Of a DNA stretch of 64,000 nucleotides, positions 32,017 through 40,722 are shown piece by piece. The stretch spans positions 599,017 through 663,016 of the forward strand of contig NZ_JACXAC010000005.1 of the NCBI RefSeq assembly GCF_014699055.1. Direction: 5' to 3'. The notes under the pieces are model-generated. The model searched no databases. It saw only the letters and a list, made by a program, of their open reading frames with translations, and was not told where the DNA came from. The DNA is from Hymenobacter armeniacus (GTDB lineage: Bacteria; Bacteroidota; Bacteroidia; Cytophagales; Hymenobacteraceae). A program made the translations under genes and the position numbers. The number at the start of each line of letters is the position of its first letter. Within the stretch, counting starts at the first letter, position 1.

Positions 32017-32316
32017 AAAAAGTAGGAAAAGGAGAGGGGAAAGGCCTGCTCAGGGCGGCCGTCTGGTAAAAGCGTTGGGCGTCAAAATAGTTATGCGCCG
32101 GCTGCTGCTAAACGCGCCAAAACCCGTTAGGTTTTGACCGCCTATCACAAACGGTTGCGGTAGTTTTTGGTTAAAAAGCGTTATCAATCAACTGGTTGCG
32201 GGCGCGGGTTGCGCTTCTATATTTACGCGCCAGTCGCTGGTAACGCCGGCCTGGCCACGGCAATCAAGTCGTTTTTGACAGCCTTCGAAAACCTGCTTAC
32301 ACTCCAAAATTCCCTC
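32017..32316. promoter_or_regulatory. Divergent upstream region of pirin and GH43 genes
   Basis: 300 bases without a gene. The best candidate signal is TTG at 32196-32198, a 19-base spacer and TATATTTA at 32218-32225 (one mismatch to TAnnTTTG), serving the rightward glycosidase gene. Nothing convincing was found for pirin. Confidence 0.35.
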
Positions 32317-33438
32317 ATGCTCACTTCCTCCAAATCGCCGCGCCTGGCGCCCGTGCTAGCCGCTTCGCTGGCCCTGCTCGGCGCCTGCCAAAGCAACAGC
32401 TCCACCCAGGAAACCACCACCGCCTCCGACGCGCCCAAGGCCGACACCACGGCCGCCGCCCCGGCCGCCAAGCAGCCGCTGTCGCAGCCCCTCATCAGCA
32501 ACATCTACACGGCCGACCCGTCGGCCCACCTCTTCGACGGCAAAATTTACATCTACCCCTCGCACGACATCGAGGCCGGCATTCCGGAAAACGACAAGGG
32601 CGACCATTTCGCCATGCGCGACTACCACATCCTGTCGATGGACAGCATTGGGGGTAAGGTGACGGACCACGGCGTGGGCCTCGACATCAAGGACATTCCC
32701 TGGGCCGGCCGCCAGCTCTGGGCGCCCGACGCCGCCTTCAAGGCCGGCACCTACTACCTCTACTTCCCGGTGAAGGACAAGCAGGACGTCTTCCGCATCG
32801 GCGTGGCCACCAGCAAAACGCCCGCTGGCCCCTTCAAGGCCGACCCCGCCCCCATTGCCGGCAGCTTCAGCATCGACCCAGCCGTGTTTCAGGACACCGA
32901 CGGCAGCGCCTACATGTACTTCGGCGGCCTGTGGGGTGGCCAGCTGCAGCGCTGGCAAAAAGGCACCTACGACGCTAATGCCGCCGAAAAAGAGCCCAGC
33001 ACCGACGTGCCCGCCCTCAACGCCCGCGTGGCCAAGCTCTCGGCCGACATGAAACATTTCGACGGCCCCGTGAAAGAACTGGTCATCGTGGATGAAACTG
33101 GCAAGCCTCTGCTAGCCAGCGACACCAAGCGGCGCTTCTTCGAAGGCGGCTGGATGCACAAGTACCAGGGCAAATACTATTTCTCCTACTCCACCGGCGA
33201 CACGCACCTGCTGGTGTACGCCACCAGTTCTACGCCCACCGGCCCCTTCACCTACCAGGGCGTCATCATGGAGCCCGTGCAGGGCTGGACCACCCACCAC
33301 TCCATCGTGCCCATCAAGGACAAGTGGTACATTTTCTACCACGACACCCAACTCTCGGGCAAAACCTGGCTGCGCAACATCAAAGTCACCGAGCTGAAGC
33401 GCCGCGCCGATGGCGGCATCGAGACGATAGTGCCGTAG
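32317..33438 (+). CDS. Glycoside hydrolase family 43 lipoprotein (arabinanase/xylosidase type)
   Basis: A 373-residue five-bladed beta-propeller glycosidase. ATG 32317 gives a lipoprotein signal (LAASLALLGAC, lipid Cys near residue 25), so it is anchored to a membrane. The general base Asp is in YTADPSAHLFDGKIYIYPSH (about residues 64-83), the pKa-modulating Asp in FSIDPAVFQDTDG, and the acid Glu probably in RFFEGGWMHKYQGKYYFSYS. It attacks plant-type arabinose- or xylose-containing chains. No SusC/SusD pair is nearby, so it is an isolated enzyme rather than part of a polysaccharide utilisation locus. Longer upstream starts precede the lipoprotein signal. Confidence 0.9.
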   Translation: MLTSSKSPRLAPVLAASLALLGACQSNSSTQETTTASDAPKADTTAAAPAAKQPLSQPLISNIYTADPSAHLFDGKIYIYPSHDIEAGIPENDKGDHFAMRDYHILSMDSIGGKVTDHGVGLDIKDIPWAGRQLWAPDAAFKAGTYYLYFPVKDKQDVFRIGVATSKTPAGPFKADPAPIAGSFSIDPAVFQDTDGSAYMYFGGLWGGQLQRWQKGTYDANAAEKEPSTDVPALNARVAKLSADMKHFDGPVKELVIVDETGKPLLASDTKRRFFEGGWMHKYQGKYYFSYSTGDTHLLVYATSSTPTGPFTYQGVIMEPVQGWTTHHSIVPIKDKWYIFYHDTQLSGKTWLRNIKVTELKRRADGGIETIVP

Positions 33439-33468
33439 GGCCGAGGGTAGAAAGACGGCGCAAAAAGC

Positions 33469-33571
33469 AACGTCATGCTGGGCTTGCCGAAGCATCTCAC
33501 CCGCCGCAGTAAACCAGTCATCAGGGTTTAGCTGCGCGGCAGAGATGCTTCGGCAAGCCCAGCATGACGTT
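33469..33571. repeat. Family B inverted repeat, copy B4
   Basis: 30-bp perfect arms at 33469-33498 and 33542-33571 (core GTCATGCTGGGCTTGCCGAA). The changed bases are compensated in the other arm, which keeps the hairpin. It lies between the GH43 and bacilliredoxin genes. Confidence 0.92.
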
Positions 33572-33632
33572 CTTGTTTAACGCATCTGGTACCCTCGAAA
33601 CTTTCCGCCGCCCCTAATGCTTTAAGCATGCG

Positions 33633-33640
33633 TATTTTTG
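33633..33640 (+). promoter_or_regulatory. -7 element of the bacilliredoxin gene
   Basis: TATTTTTG, an exact TAnnTTTG match, 41 bases before the start codon. The -33 element is unclear. Confidence 0.5.
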
Positions 33641-33681
33641 CATCCTCACGCGGCCCCGCCGCTTTTTAATTATACAGTACA

Positions 33682-34104
33682 ATGGCAGTTTATCCCGAAT
33701 ACATGGTGGCGCCCATCCGCCAGGACCTCACCGAGGTTGGTTTTGAGCAGTTAATGACCCCCGAAGCAGTGGAATCGGCCCTGGCCGACAAAGAAGGCAC
33801 CGTGCTGGTGGCCGTGAACTCGGTGTGCGGCTGCGCCGCCGCCAAGGCCCGCCCGGCCCTGAAAATGGCCCTGGCCAGCGCCGACAAAAAGCCCGGCAAA
33901 CTCGTGACCGTGTTCGCCGGCATGGAAACCGATGCCGTGGCCAAGATGCGCGAGCACCTGCTGCCGTACCCTCCTTCGTCGCCCTGCATCGCCCTGTTCA
34001 AAGACGGCGAGCTGGTGCACATGATTGAGCGCTACCACATCGAAGGCTCCGACGCCATGCGCATCGTGAACAACCTTCAAGGCGCGTTCGAAGAGTATTG
34101 CTAG
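33682..34104 (+). CDS. Bacilliredoxin (BrxA/BrxB, YphP/YqiW family)
   Basis: A 140-residue cytosolic thiol protein. The active site is C49-G50-C51 in VNSVCGCAAAKARPAL, the hallmark of bacilliredoxins, and the C-terminal EEYC adds a resolving-type Cys. The family removes bacillithiol from mixed disulfides on proteins. Bacteroidota of this group make bacillithiol or use these proteins in thiol repair (family knowledge; the biosynthesis genes are not in the window). The length is normal. It has its own -7 element and stands alone between the glycosidase and the convergent EamA protein, eight bases away. Confidence 0.93.
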   Translation: MAVYPEYMVAPIRQDLTEVGFEQLMTPEAVESALADKEGTVLVAVNSVCGCAAAKARPALKMALASADKKPGKLVTVFAGMETDAVAKMREHLLPYPPSSPCIALFKDGELVHMIERYHIEGSDAMRIVNNLQGAFEEYC

Positions 34105-34112
34105 TTTGCAAT

Positions 34113-34616
34113 CTAAGCCGCTGGCTTCGATTCGTAGATGGTCGTCCCGGTTTCGGGGCGGCCATTTTTTTTGCTGGCATCCTCGGGCTTCTCAGTTGGC
34201 TTGGTGAAGGCGATGAGCAGCGCCCCGCTGGCCATGAGCCCAGCGCCGAGCATCACCTGCCACGTGAGTTTCTCCTTCAGGAAAATGGCGGCCAAGGTTA
34301 CCGAAAACACCAGGGCTACGTTGGTGAGCGGCGAGACGCGCGAGGCATCGCCGATGGACAGGGCCCGAAAGGACAGGAGGGAAGACGCGGCCGTGAGGAC
34401 ACCGGCTGCAATGAGGAACATCCAGCTTTTGCGCTCAATCTTGCCCAGGTCGGGCAGCAGGTTTTCCCACAGCACCGTGCCCCACGACACAATGATTATC
34501 AGCACGGCCTGAATGGCAAACGCCAGGCTGGGCGGTACGTTTTTGATGCCTGCTTTCGACAAGGTGACCACAGTAGCCGACACCAACGCCGCCAGCAACG
34601 CAAATACAACCCACAT
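34113..34616 (-). CDS. Single-domain EamA-family membrane protein
   Basis: A 167-residue protein with about five membrane helices, equal to one EamA unit rather than the usual ten-helix pair. It opens directly in a helix (MWVVFALLAALVSATVVTLS), contains FLIAAGVLTAASSLLSFRAL and ASRVSPLTNVALVFSVTLAA, and ends with a charged cytosolic tail (TEKPEDASKKNGRPETG). Single-domain members are thought to dimerise. The substrate is unknown. The gene ends nine bases from the convergent bacilliredoxin gene with no terminator visible between them. Confidence 0.82.
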   Translation of the reverse strand: MWVVFALLAALVSATVVTLSKAGIKNVPPSLAFAIQAVLIIIVSWGTVLWENLLPDLGKIERKSWMFLIAAGVLTAASSLLSFRALSIGDASRVSPLTNVALVFSVTLAAIFLKEKLTWQVMLGAGLMASGALLIAFTKPTEKPEDASKKNGRPETGTTIYESKPAA

Positions 34617-34712
34617 ATATAATTCGCTAAGTATTTGCCAGGCAGCACGCTAGGCACTTAGGCAATACGCGGCGCCGGGGCCAGAGTTCGGCAGGCTTCG
34701 CAGCCGGAAACG

Positions 34713-34742
34713 AAAAAGGCCGCTTGGGGAAGCGGCCTTTTT
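34713..34742 (-). terminator. Terminator downstream of the M3 peptidase gene
   Basis: Perfect 13-bp stem (34713-34725 with 34730-34742), loop GGGG, T run on both strands. It is 29 bases past the M3 stop. Confidence 0.85.
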
Positions 34743-34770
34743 TGTTTGGAAGCATGCCTTCGTCGGGCCT

Positions 34771-36867
34771 TTACAGCCCCAGCGACTTGAAAAAAGCGTC
34801 CTGGTTGGGCTCGCGGCCCAGGAAGTTTTTCACCAGGGTATATTCCTCGTCGGTGCCGCCTTTGGCCAGGATGTAGTCGCGGTAGCGCAGGCCGGTTTTG
34901 CTGTCCATGATGCCGTTTTTCTCAAACACCGAGAACATGTCCTCGGCGTACACCTTTGACCACATGTAGCCGTAGTAGCCCGCGCCGTAGCCGGTGAGGT
35001 GGCCGAAAGACGCCTGCATGTTGGTGCCGTCGAGGTAGGAGAAGGGCGTAATCTGGTTTTGCAGCTTTTTCAGCACGTCGGTGGTCGTCTCGGTGCCGTT
35101 CGGGTCGAACCGGTCGTGCAGCGTCATGTCCAGGGTGCCGTACAGAATCTGGTTCGAGGCGGCCAGGCCCGAGCCCACGTTGCGGGCCGTCCACATCTTG
35201 TCATACAGCGGCTTGGGCAGCACTTCGCCGGTCTGGTAGTGCTTGGCGAAGGTCTTGAGGGCGTCGTAGTTCCAGGCCCAGTTTTCCAGGATTTGGGAAG
35301 GGGCTTCCACGAAGTCGCGCTTCACGCTGGTGCCCGACTGCGCCGACAGCTCGGCCGTGGTCAGCAGGTTGTGCATCACGTGGCCAAACTCGTGGAAGAA
35401 GGTCACCACCTGGCCGTGGTTCATCAGGGCCGGCTTGCCGGCCGTGGGCGCGTTGAAGTTGCAGAGCAGCACGGCCGTGGGCAGCTGGTAGCCTTTGGCC
35501 GTGGCCCGGCCCGATTGCACCCCGAAGCAGGCCGCGTGGGTGTACTTGTTGTCGCGCGGGTACAGGTCGATGTAGAACCGCCCGATGAGCTGGCCGTCGC
35601 GCTGCACCTCAAACATGCGCGCGTCTTTGTGCCACACCGAAGGGTTCTTCACCTCGTTGAACTTCAAGGCAAACAGCTGCTGCGTGGTGTTGAAAAGGCC
35701 ATCCACCACGTGGTTCACCTCGAAGTACTCCTTCACTTTCTCCGCGTCGACCTGGTACTTGTTCTGCATCAGCAAGTTGCTGTAGAAAGACGTTTCCCAG
35801 GGCGCTATCGTCTTCACGTTCACGTCCTTCAGGTAGGCGCGCTTCACGGCCAGCAGCTCGTCGAGGTCCTGCTGGCTTTTCACCTTCACCCGGTCCACCA
35901 GCTTGGTTTCGAAAGCCCACACGGTTTCGGGGTTTTTCACCATGCGGCTGCTGGTTTGGTAGGCGGCGTAGGTTTTGTAGCCCAGCAGCTGGGCTTTTTT
36001 CTGGCGCTCAATGAGCAGCTGCTTCAGCACGGGCAGGTTGGCTTCGGCCGCGCGGTTGTTGTAGAGTGTGTAGAGCTGCTTGCGCATGGGTTCCGACTCC
36101 GCGTACTTCATGAACGTGGTGTAAGAAGGCCCGTCCACGTTGATGCGGTACATCGCGCCCTCGCGCGGACGGCTTTTAATGTAGTCCTCCGGCAGGCCTT
36201 TCATATCGGCCTCGCTCACCAGCAAAAAGCTCCGGTCCTTGGCAATGTTGGCCCCAAAGGCCAGGGCCAGGTCCGATATTTTGTCGTTGAGCTTTTGCAG
36301 CTCCTGCCGCTTCTCGGGCGTCAGGGCGAAGCCGTTGCGCTCGTACTCGTCCACGGTTTCGGTCAGGAACTTCTTGCGCGGGCCGGTCAGGGCCAGTGCT
36401 TCCGGGGTCTTGGAGTAGTCCTTCACGGCCCGGTAGAGCTTTTCGTCCAGCTCCAGCTCGTTGCCATACTTGCTGATGAGGGCCAGGCTGCGCTCGGCTT
36501 GGTTGCGCACCGCCGAATCGGGGCTGGCGTTGAACAAGATGCTGATGGGGCCGGCCACGCTGCCAAAGTTGTCGCTCATGGCATCCAGAGGCAGCATGGT
36601 GTTGGCGAAGGTGCGCTTGGCGGCCGGCACGCTGTAAATGGTGGTCAGGGCCGTTTTGGTGTTGGCAATGGCCAGGGTGGTGGCCTGCTGCACATCGGCC
36701 TTGGTGGCCTTGCTGAAGGCGATGGGCTGGTTGAAAGCCGGCATCAGCGGGTTGGCGGCCGCTTTGGGCGCCGCGGGCGGGCCGCCGGCTTGGGCCTCGA
36801 GCGCGCTCATGGAGAGCAGCGCCAGCGCGCCGCGCAGAACCGCCCGGCAAGAAAAAGAAGTCGTCAT
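34771..36867 (-). CDS. M3-family zinc oligopeptidase (Dcp/OpdA-like), exported
   Basis: A 698-residue thimet-type oligopeptidase. The N-terminus (RAVLRGALALLSMSALEAQA) is a signal peptide, placing the enzyme in the periplasm. The zinc motif is HEFGH at 492-496, followed by VMHNLLTTAELSAQSGTSVK and DFVEAPSQILENW, in which the third ligand Glu lies, as in peptidyl-dipeptidase Dcp. The C-terminal YAGYYGYMWSKVYAEDMF-type stretch (GYGAGYYGYMWSKVYAEDMF) positions the substrate tyrosines. It degrades short peptides. It has its own terminator and lies downstream of repeat B5. Confidence 0.93.
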   Translation of the reverse strand: MTTSFSCRAVLRGALALLSMSALEAQAGGPPAAPKAAANPLMPAFNQPIAFSKATKADVQQATTLAIANTKTALTTIYSVPAAKRTFANTMLPLDAMSDNFGSVAGPISILFNASPDSAVRNQAERSLALISKYGNELELDEKLYRAVKDYSKTPEALALTGPRKKFLTETVDEYERNGFALTPEKRQELQKLNDKISDLALAFGANIAKDRSFLLVSEADMKGLPEDYIKSRPREGAMYRINVDGPSYTTFMKYAESEPMRKQLYTLYNNRAAEANLPVLKQLLIERQKKAQLLGYKTYAAYQTSSRMVKNPETVWAFETKLVDRVKVKSQQDLDELLAVKRAYLKDVNVKTIAPWETSFYSNLLMQNKYQVDAEKVKEYFEVNHVVDGLFNTTQQLFALKFNEVKNPSVWHKDARMFEVQRDGQLIGRFYIDLYPRDNKYTHAACFGVQSGRATAKGYQLPTAVLLCNFNAPTAGKPALMNHGQVVTFFHEFGHVMHNLLTTAELSAQSGTSVKRDFVEAPSQILENWAWNYDALKTFAKHYQTGEVLPKPLYDKMWTARNVGSGLAASNQILYGTLDMTLHDRFDPNGTETTTDVLKKLQNQITPFSYLDGTNMQASFGHLTGYGAGYYGYMWSKVYAEDMFSVFEKNGIMDSKTGLRYRDYILAKGGTDEEYTLVKNFLGREPNQDAFFKSLGL

Positions 36868-36941
36868 ACTTTAAAGCAGAAAAGTTAAAATGTCTGGCAA
36901 GTTAACAGGCGGTTGATTTCAGCAGGTCGTTTATGAGCGCC

Positions 36942-37043
36942 TGTCATCCTGAGCGCAGCGAAGGACCTTATCACGCTCGCACCGTCTGGACTACAGTAAA
37001 TCGTTCTTCGGTGATAAGGTCCTCCGCTGCGCTTAGGATGACA
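36942..37043. repeat. Family B-like inverted repeat, copy B5 (variant GTCATCCTGAGC)
   Basis: 33-bp arms 36942-36974 and 37011-37043 with two mismatches. The inner motif is GAAGGACCTTATCAC instead of GAAGCATCTCTAC, so it is a separate subfamily. It lies between the recQ and M3 genes, both leftward. Confidence 0.88.
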
Positions 37044-37129
37044 GACGTGCACCAAAAAGCCGCCCCAACGAAACAACCTCTTGCGTAAGGTTGCTTTGTT
37101 GGAGCGGCTTCCGTGGATGCCAGCTCCGA

Positions 37130-39334
37130 TTAGTTGGCCACTTCGCTGATGAACTTGATGCGCACCAGCCGCAGCTCTTCTTCGCTGAACTCGTCGCCCA
37201 GTTCCTTCATGGCCACGGCAATGTTGTCGGTCGTGGCCGACATGAAGTAGTCGTAAATCTCTTCCTGACGCTCTTCCTCCACCATTTCATCGAGGTAGTA
37301 GCCCAGGTTCAGGCGGGTGCCGGAGTAGCAGATGTGCTCGATTTCCTCCATCAGCTCGGCCATCGAAATGCCTTTCGACGAGGCCACGTCTTCCAGCATC
37401 ATCTTCTTATCGATTTGCTGGATGATGTAGATTTTGATTTTGGAGCGGTTCACGGCCGACTTCACCACCACGTCCTCGGCAGTTTCGATGTCGTTGTCTT
37501 CCACGTACTTCTTGATGGCCGCCACGAACGGCGCGCCAAACTTCTGGGCCTTGCCCTGGCCCACGCCCGACACGTGCGTGAGGTCGTGCAGCGTGGTGGG
37601 GTAGGTGGTGGCCATTTCCTTCAGGCTCGGGTCCTGGAAGAGGACGTAGGGCGGCAGGTTCTTCTGTTTGGCCACCTGCTTGCGCAGCTCCTTAAGCTGG
37701 GTAAACAGGGCTTCGTCGTGCCCAGCGGCCTGCTGCACTTCCTCCTTTTCCTCGTCGGCCTTCTGCTCGGCGTCGAAATTGTGGTCGCGCGTCAGCGTGA
37801 TAGAAGTCGGATTCTCAATGAAATCCATGCCTTTGTCCGTGATGCGCACCAAGCCCAGGCTGTCGATATCCTTTTCCAGGAAGCCGTTCAGCAGGCACTG
37901 GCGCAGCACCGAGTGCCAGAATTGGGCGTCGCCCAGCTCCTTGCCCTGGCCGTACACCGGCAGCGCATTGTGCGCGTAGCTCTCGATGTGCGGGTTGCTG
38001 AGCCCCAGCAACACTTGGCCGATGTGCGTCAGGTTAAAGCGGGCTTCGGTCTGCACCACGGCGCGCAGGGCCAGGCCCACGGCCGCTTCGCCCTCAAACC
38101 GCTCCTTGGGGTGCTTGCAGTTGTCGCAGAAGCCGCAGTCTTTCTCCAGCACCTCGCCGAAATAGTGCAGCAGCTGCCGCCGCCGGCACACCGACGACTC
38201 GGCATAGTTCGTCATTTCCTGCAGCAACTGGTGGGCGTTGTCGCGCTCGGTCACCGGCTTGTCTTTGCTGAACTTCTCCAGCTTCAGAATGTCGTCGTAG
38301 CTGTAGAACATCAGGCAGTTGCCTTCCAGGCCGTCGCGGCCGCCGCGGCCGGTTTCCTGGTAGTAGCCCTCAATGGACTTGGGCGCGTCGTAGTGCACCA
38401 CAAAGCGCACGTCGGGCTTGTCGATGCCCATGCCGAAGGCAATGGTGGCCACGATGACGTCGCATTCCTCGTTCAGGAAGGCGTCCTGGTTGTCGATGCG
38501 GGTTTGCTGGTCGAGGCCGGCGTGGTAGGGGCGGGCGCGCACGTCGTTCACGCGCAGCAGCTCGGCTATTTCCTCCACCTTCTTGCGGCTCAGGCAATAG
38601 ATGATGCCCGCCTTGCCCTTGTGCTGCTTCACGTACTGAATCAGCTGCTTCTTGGTGTTGTGCTTGGCGCGCACCTCATAGTAAAGGTTGGTGCGGTTGA
38701 AGCTGGTTTTGAACACCGACGCGTCGTCCATCTGCAGGTTCTTCTGAATGTCCAGCTGCACTTTGGGCGTGGCCGTGGCCGTGAGGGCAATAATCGGCAC
38801 ATTACCACCCAGGTTGTCGATGATGCCGCGAATCTTGCGGTACTCGGGCCGGAAATCGTGGCCCCATTCCGAGATGCAGTGGGCCTCGTCGATGGCCACG
38901 AAACTGATGGTGCTTTTCAGCAGAAACTCAATGGTGTCGTCTTTGGTCAGGCTTTCGGGCGCCACGTAGAGCAGGCGCACGTCGCCGTTCATCACGTCCT
39001 TCTTGACGCGGTTCATCTCCGTTTTGGTCAGCGTCGAATTGTACACCTGGGCATTCACGCCGAAGGCGCCGAGCTGGTCGACCTGGTTTTTCATCAGGGC
39101 GATGAGCGGCGAAATCACGATGGCCGTGCCCGGCAGCACCAGGGCCGGCAGCTGGTAGCACAGGCTCTTGCCCGCGCCCGTGGGCATGATGACAAACGTG
39201 TTGCGGCCCGCCAGTATGTTCTGAATAACAGCTTCCTGCGTCCCTCGAAACTGGCCGTAGCCGAATACTTCTTTAAGCGTATGTTTCAAATCGGCCGTGC
39301 GGACCGGGGATTCTTGAAGGGCAACTGTTGACAT
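37130..39334 (-). CDS. recQ: ATP-dependent DNA helicase RecQ
   Basis: A 734-residue 3'-5' helicase for recombination and stalled-fork repair. ATG 39334 gives MSTVALQESPVRTADLKHTL. An upstream frame adds 99 residues with no conservation. Motifs: VFGYGQFRGTQEAVIQ (motif 0), MPTGAGKSLCYQLPA (Walker A), FVAIDEAHCISEWGHDFRPE (DEAH and aromatic-rich loop), FGMGIDKPDVRFVVHYDAPK, and the zinc-binding cysteines CRRRQLLHYFGE...CGFCDNC. RQC and HRDC domains follow (LFTQLKELRKQVAKQKNLPP). About 110 extra C-terminal residues (from VVKSAVNRSKIKIYIIQ) form a helical extension usual in Bacteroidota RecQ. A weak -7 element (TATCTTCG on the minus strand) lies near 39380-39387. Confidence 0.96.
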   Translation of the reverse strand: MSTVALQESPVRTADLKHTLKEVFGYGQFRGTQEAVIQNILAGRNTFVIMPTGAGKSLCYQLPALVLPGTAIVISPLIALMKNQVDQLGAFGVNAQVYNSTLTKTEMNRVKKDVMNGDVRLLYVAPESLTKDDTIEFLLKSTISFVAIDEAHCISEWGHDFRPEYRKIRGIIDNLGGNVPIIALTATATPKVQLDIQKNLQMDDASVFKTSFNRTNLYYEVRAKHNTKKQLIQYVKQHKGKAGIIYCLSRKKVEEIAELLRVNDVRARPYHAGLDQQTRIDNQDAFLNEECDVIVATIAFGMGIDKPDVRFVVHYDAPKSIEGYYQETGRGGRDGLEGNCLMFYSYDDILKLEKFSKDKPVTERDNAHQLLQEMTNYAESSVCRRRQLLHYFGEVLEKDCGFCDNCKHPKERFEGEAAVGLALRAVVQTEARFNLTHIGQVLLGLSNPHIESYAHNALPVYGQGKELGDAQFWHSVLRQCLLNGFLEKDIDSLGLVRITDKGMDFIENPTSITLTRDHNFDAEQKADEEKEEVQQAAGHDEALFTQLKELRKQVAKQKNLPPYVLFQDPSLKEMATTYPTTLHDLTHVSGVGQGKAQKFGAPFVAAIKKYVEDNDIETAEDVVVKSAVNRSKIKIYIIQQIDKKMMLEDVASSKGISMAELMEEIEHICYSGTRLNLGYYLDEMVEEERQEEIYDYFMSATTDNIAVAMKELGDEFSEEELRLVRIKFISEVAN

Positions 39335-39651
39335 AGTTCGTAAGCTCAGATGAGGTGCGTATGGAAGCGCGGTTCTTAACGAAGATAAGCACGAGGATTG
39401 TTTTTTAACGTGAAAAATGGTGTTTTTCGTGAATTGTGGAAAACAATTTCGTAACGCCAAATACGTGGCCGCGTACTGGGTAAAATGCAAATGCCAGACG
39501 AACAAGGCGTTTGCAAACGGCAACGGGCGTGGCACGTTTAGCGGCTGAAAACGAATGGTTCCGGGCCACCGCTGGGGGCGTCGGGGCTCTGCCTCCCGCT
39601 TAGCTTCTGTGGCCGAATTTTGCAGCGCCATTTCCCGCTTTTGCTTTGCCC
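39335..39651. promoter_or_regulatory. Divergent upstream region of recQ and kdsD
   Basis: 317 bases without a gene. Candidate signals are TATCTTCG on the minus strand (39380-39387, one mismatch to TAnnTTTG) for recQ and GAATTTTG at 39615-39622 (one mismatch) for kdsD. A small palindrome, CGTTTGCAAACG, lies near 39508. None is strong. Confidence 0.35.
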
Positions 39652-40671
39652 ATGCCCGCTTCTTCCGCTTCCGCCCATCTGGCCGCCGCCGGTGCCGCCC
39701 CTTCGCCCGCCGACATGCTCACCATTGCCCGGCAGGTGCTGCACGAAGAGGCCGCCGCCCTGCACGACGTGGCCGAGGCCATTGGCGCCACCCCCGACTT
39801 TGTGCGCTGCGTGCAAGCTATTCTGCAGCTCAAGGGCCGCGTGGTGGTCACGGGCATCGGCAAAAGCGCGCACGTGGCCGGCAAAATTGTGGCCACGCTC
39901 AACAGCACCGGCACACCGGCCCTGTTCATGCACGCGGCCGACGCCATTCACGGCGACCTAGGCATGATTCAGCCCGAAGACTTCGTCATTGCCATCAGCA
40001 AAAGCGGCGACACGCCCGAAATCAAGGTGCTGGTGCCGCTGCTGCGCCGCAAGGGCGTGCCGCTGGCCGCGCTGGTGAGCCGCGCCGATTCCTACCTGGG
40101 CCAGCAGGCTACATACATCTTGCACGCGCCGGTGGCCAAAGAGGCTTGCCCCAACAACCTGGCGCCCACCACCAGTACCACCGCCGCCCTGGCCCTGGGC
40201 GACGCCCTGGCCGTGTGCCTGCTCGAAAGCCGGCAGTTCACGGCCGCCGATTTTGCCCGGCTGCACCCCGGCGGCACCCTCGGCAAGCGCCTCTACCTGA
40301 AAGTGGGCGACCTCAGCCGCCAGAACCAGCGCCCCCAGGTGCAGGAAGATGCCCCGCTAAAGGAAGTATTGCTCGAAATCTCCGGCAAGCGCCTTGGTGC
40401 CACGGCGGTGCTGGATGCCGCCGGCGAGCTGGCCGGCATCATCACCGATGGCGACCTGCGCCGCATGCTCGGCAGCTTCTCGGACCTGGAAAACCTGCGC
40501 GCCCGCGACATCCTCACGCCCCGCCCGGCCACGATTGACATCGAAGACTTTGCGGCCGAAGCCCTGGCCCGCATGCAGCAGCGCAACATCACGCAGCTGG
40601 TGGTGACGGAGCAGGGCGCCTTCGCCGGTTTTATTCACTTGCACGATTTGCTGCGCGAGGGCTTGGTGTAG
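39652..40671 (+). CDS. kdsD: Arabinose-5-phosphate isomerase, KpsF/GutQ/KdsD family
   Basis: A 339-residue enzyme converting ribulose 5-phosphate to arabinose 5-phosphate, the first step of KDO synthesis for lipopolysaccharide. The SIS domain (about residues 40-180) contains VVVTGIGKSAHVAGKIVATL and AISKSGDTPEIKVLVPLLRR, and the GDLGMIQPED loop is typical. Two CBS domains follow (about 215-339; GATAVLDAAGELAGIITDGD and RNITQLVVTEQGAFAGFIHL). The start is ATG 39652; a TTG two codons earlier is less likely. The manC gene follows by 51 bases in the same direction, joining two surface-sugar genes. Confidence 0.93.
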   Translation: MPASSASAHLAAAGAAPSPADMLTIARQVLHEEAAALHDVAEAIGATPDFVRCVQAILQLKGRVVVTGIGKSAHVAGKIVATLNSTGTPALFMHAADAIHGDLGMIQPEDFVIAISKSGDTPEIKVLVPLLRRKGVPLAALVSRADSYLGQQATYILHAPVAKEACPNNLAPTTSTTAALALGDALAVCLLESRQFTAADFARLHPGGTLGKRLYLKVGDLSRQNQRPQVQEDAPLKEVLLEISGKRLGATAVLDAAGELAGIITDGDLRRMLGSFSDLENLRARDILTPRPATIDIEDFAAEALARMQQRNITQLVVTEQGAFAGFIHLHDLLREGLV

Positions 40672-40709
40672 CGGGTCCGGGTCCCGTGCTGCACGTTCTG
40701 CCGAAGTCT

Positions 40710-40717
40710 TACCTTTG
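40710..40717 (+). promoter_or_regulatory. -7 element directly before manC
   Basis: TACCTTTG matches TAnnTTTG exactly and ends only five bases before the manC ATG. If used, the transcript would begin at or within about two bases of the start codon (leaderless). No good -33 element was seen. Confidence 0.45.
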
Positions 40718-40722
40718 TCGTA

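Noticed and set aside
34999..36888. A 629-codon open frame opposite the M3 peptidase gene
   Set aside because: A shadow frame: it is antisense to a full-length peptidase with an intact zinc site and has no recognisable domain.
37091..39331. A 746-codon open frame on the plus strand opposite recQ
   Set aside because: It is antisense to a complete, well-conserved recQ gene. Its composition (His, Val, Gly, Ala rich) is the usual mirror of high-GC coding DNA.
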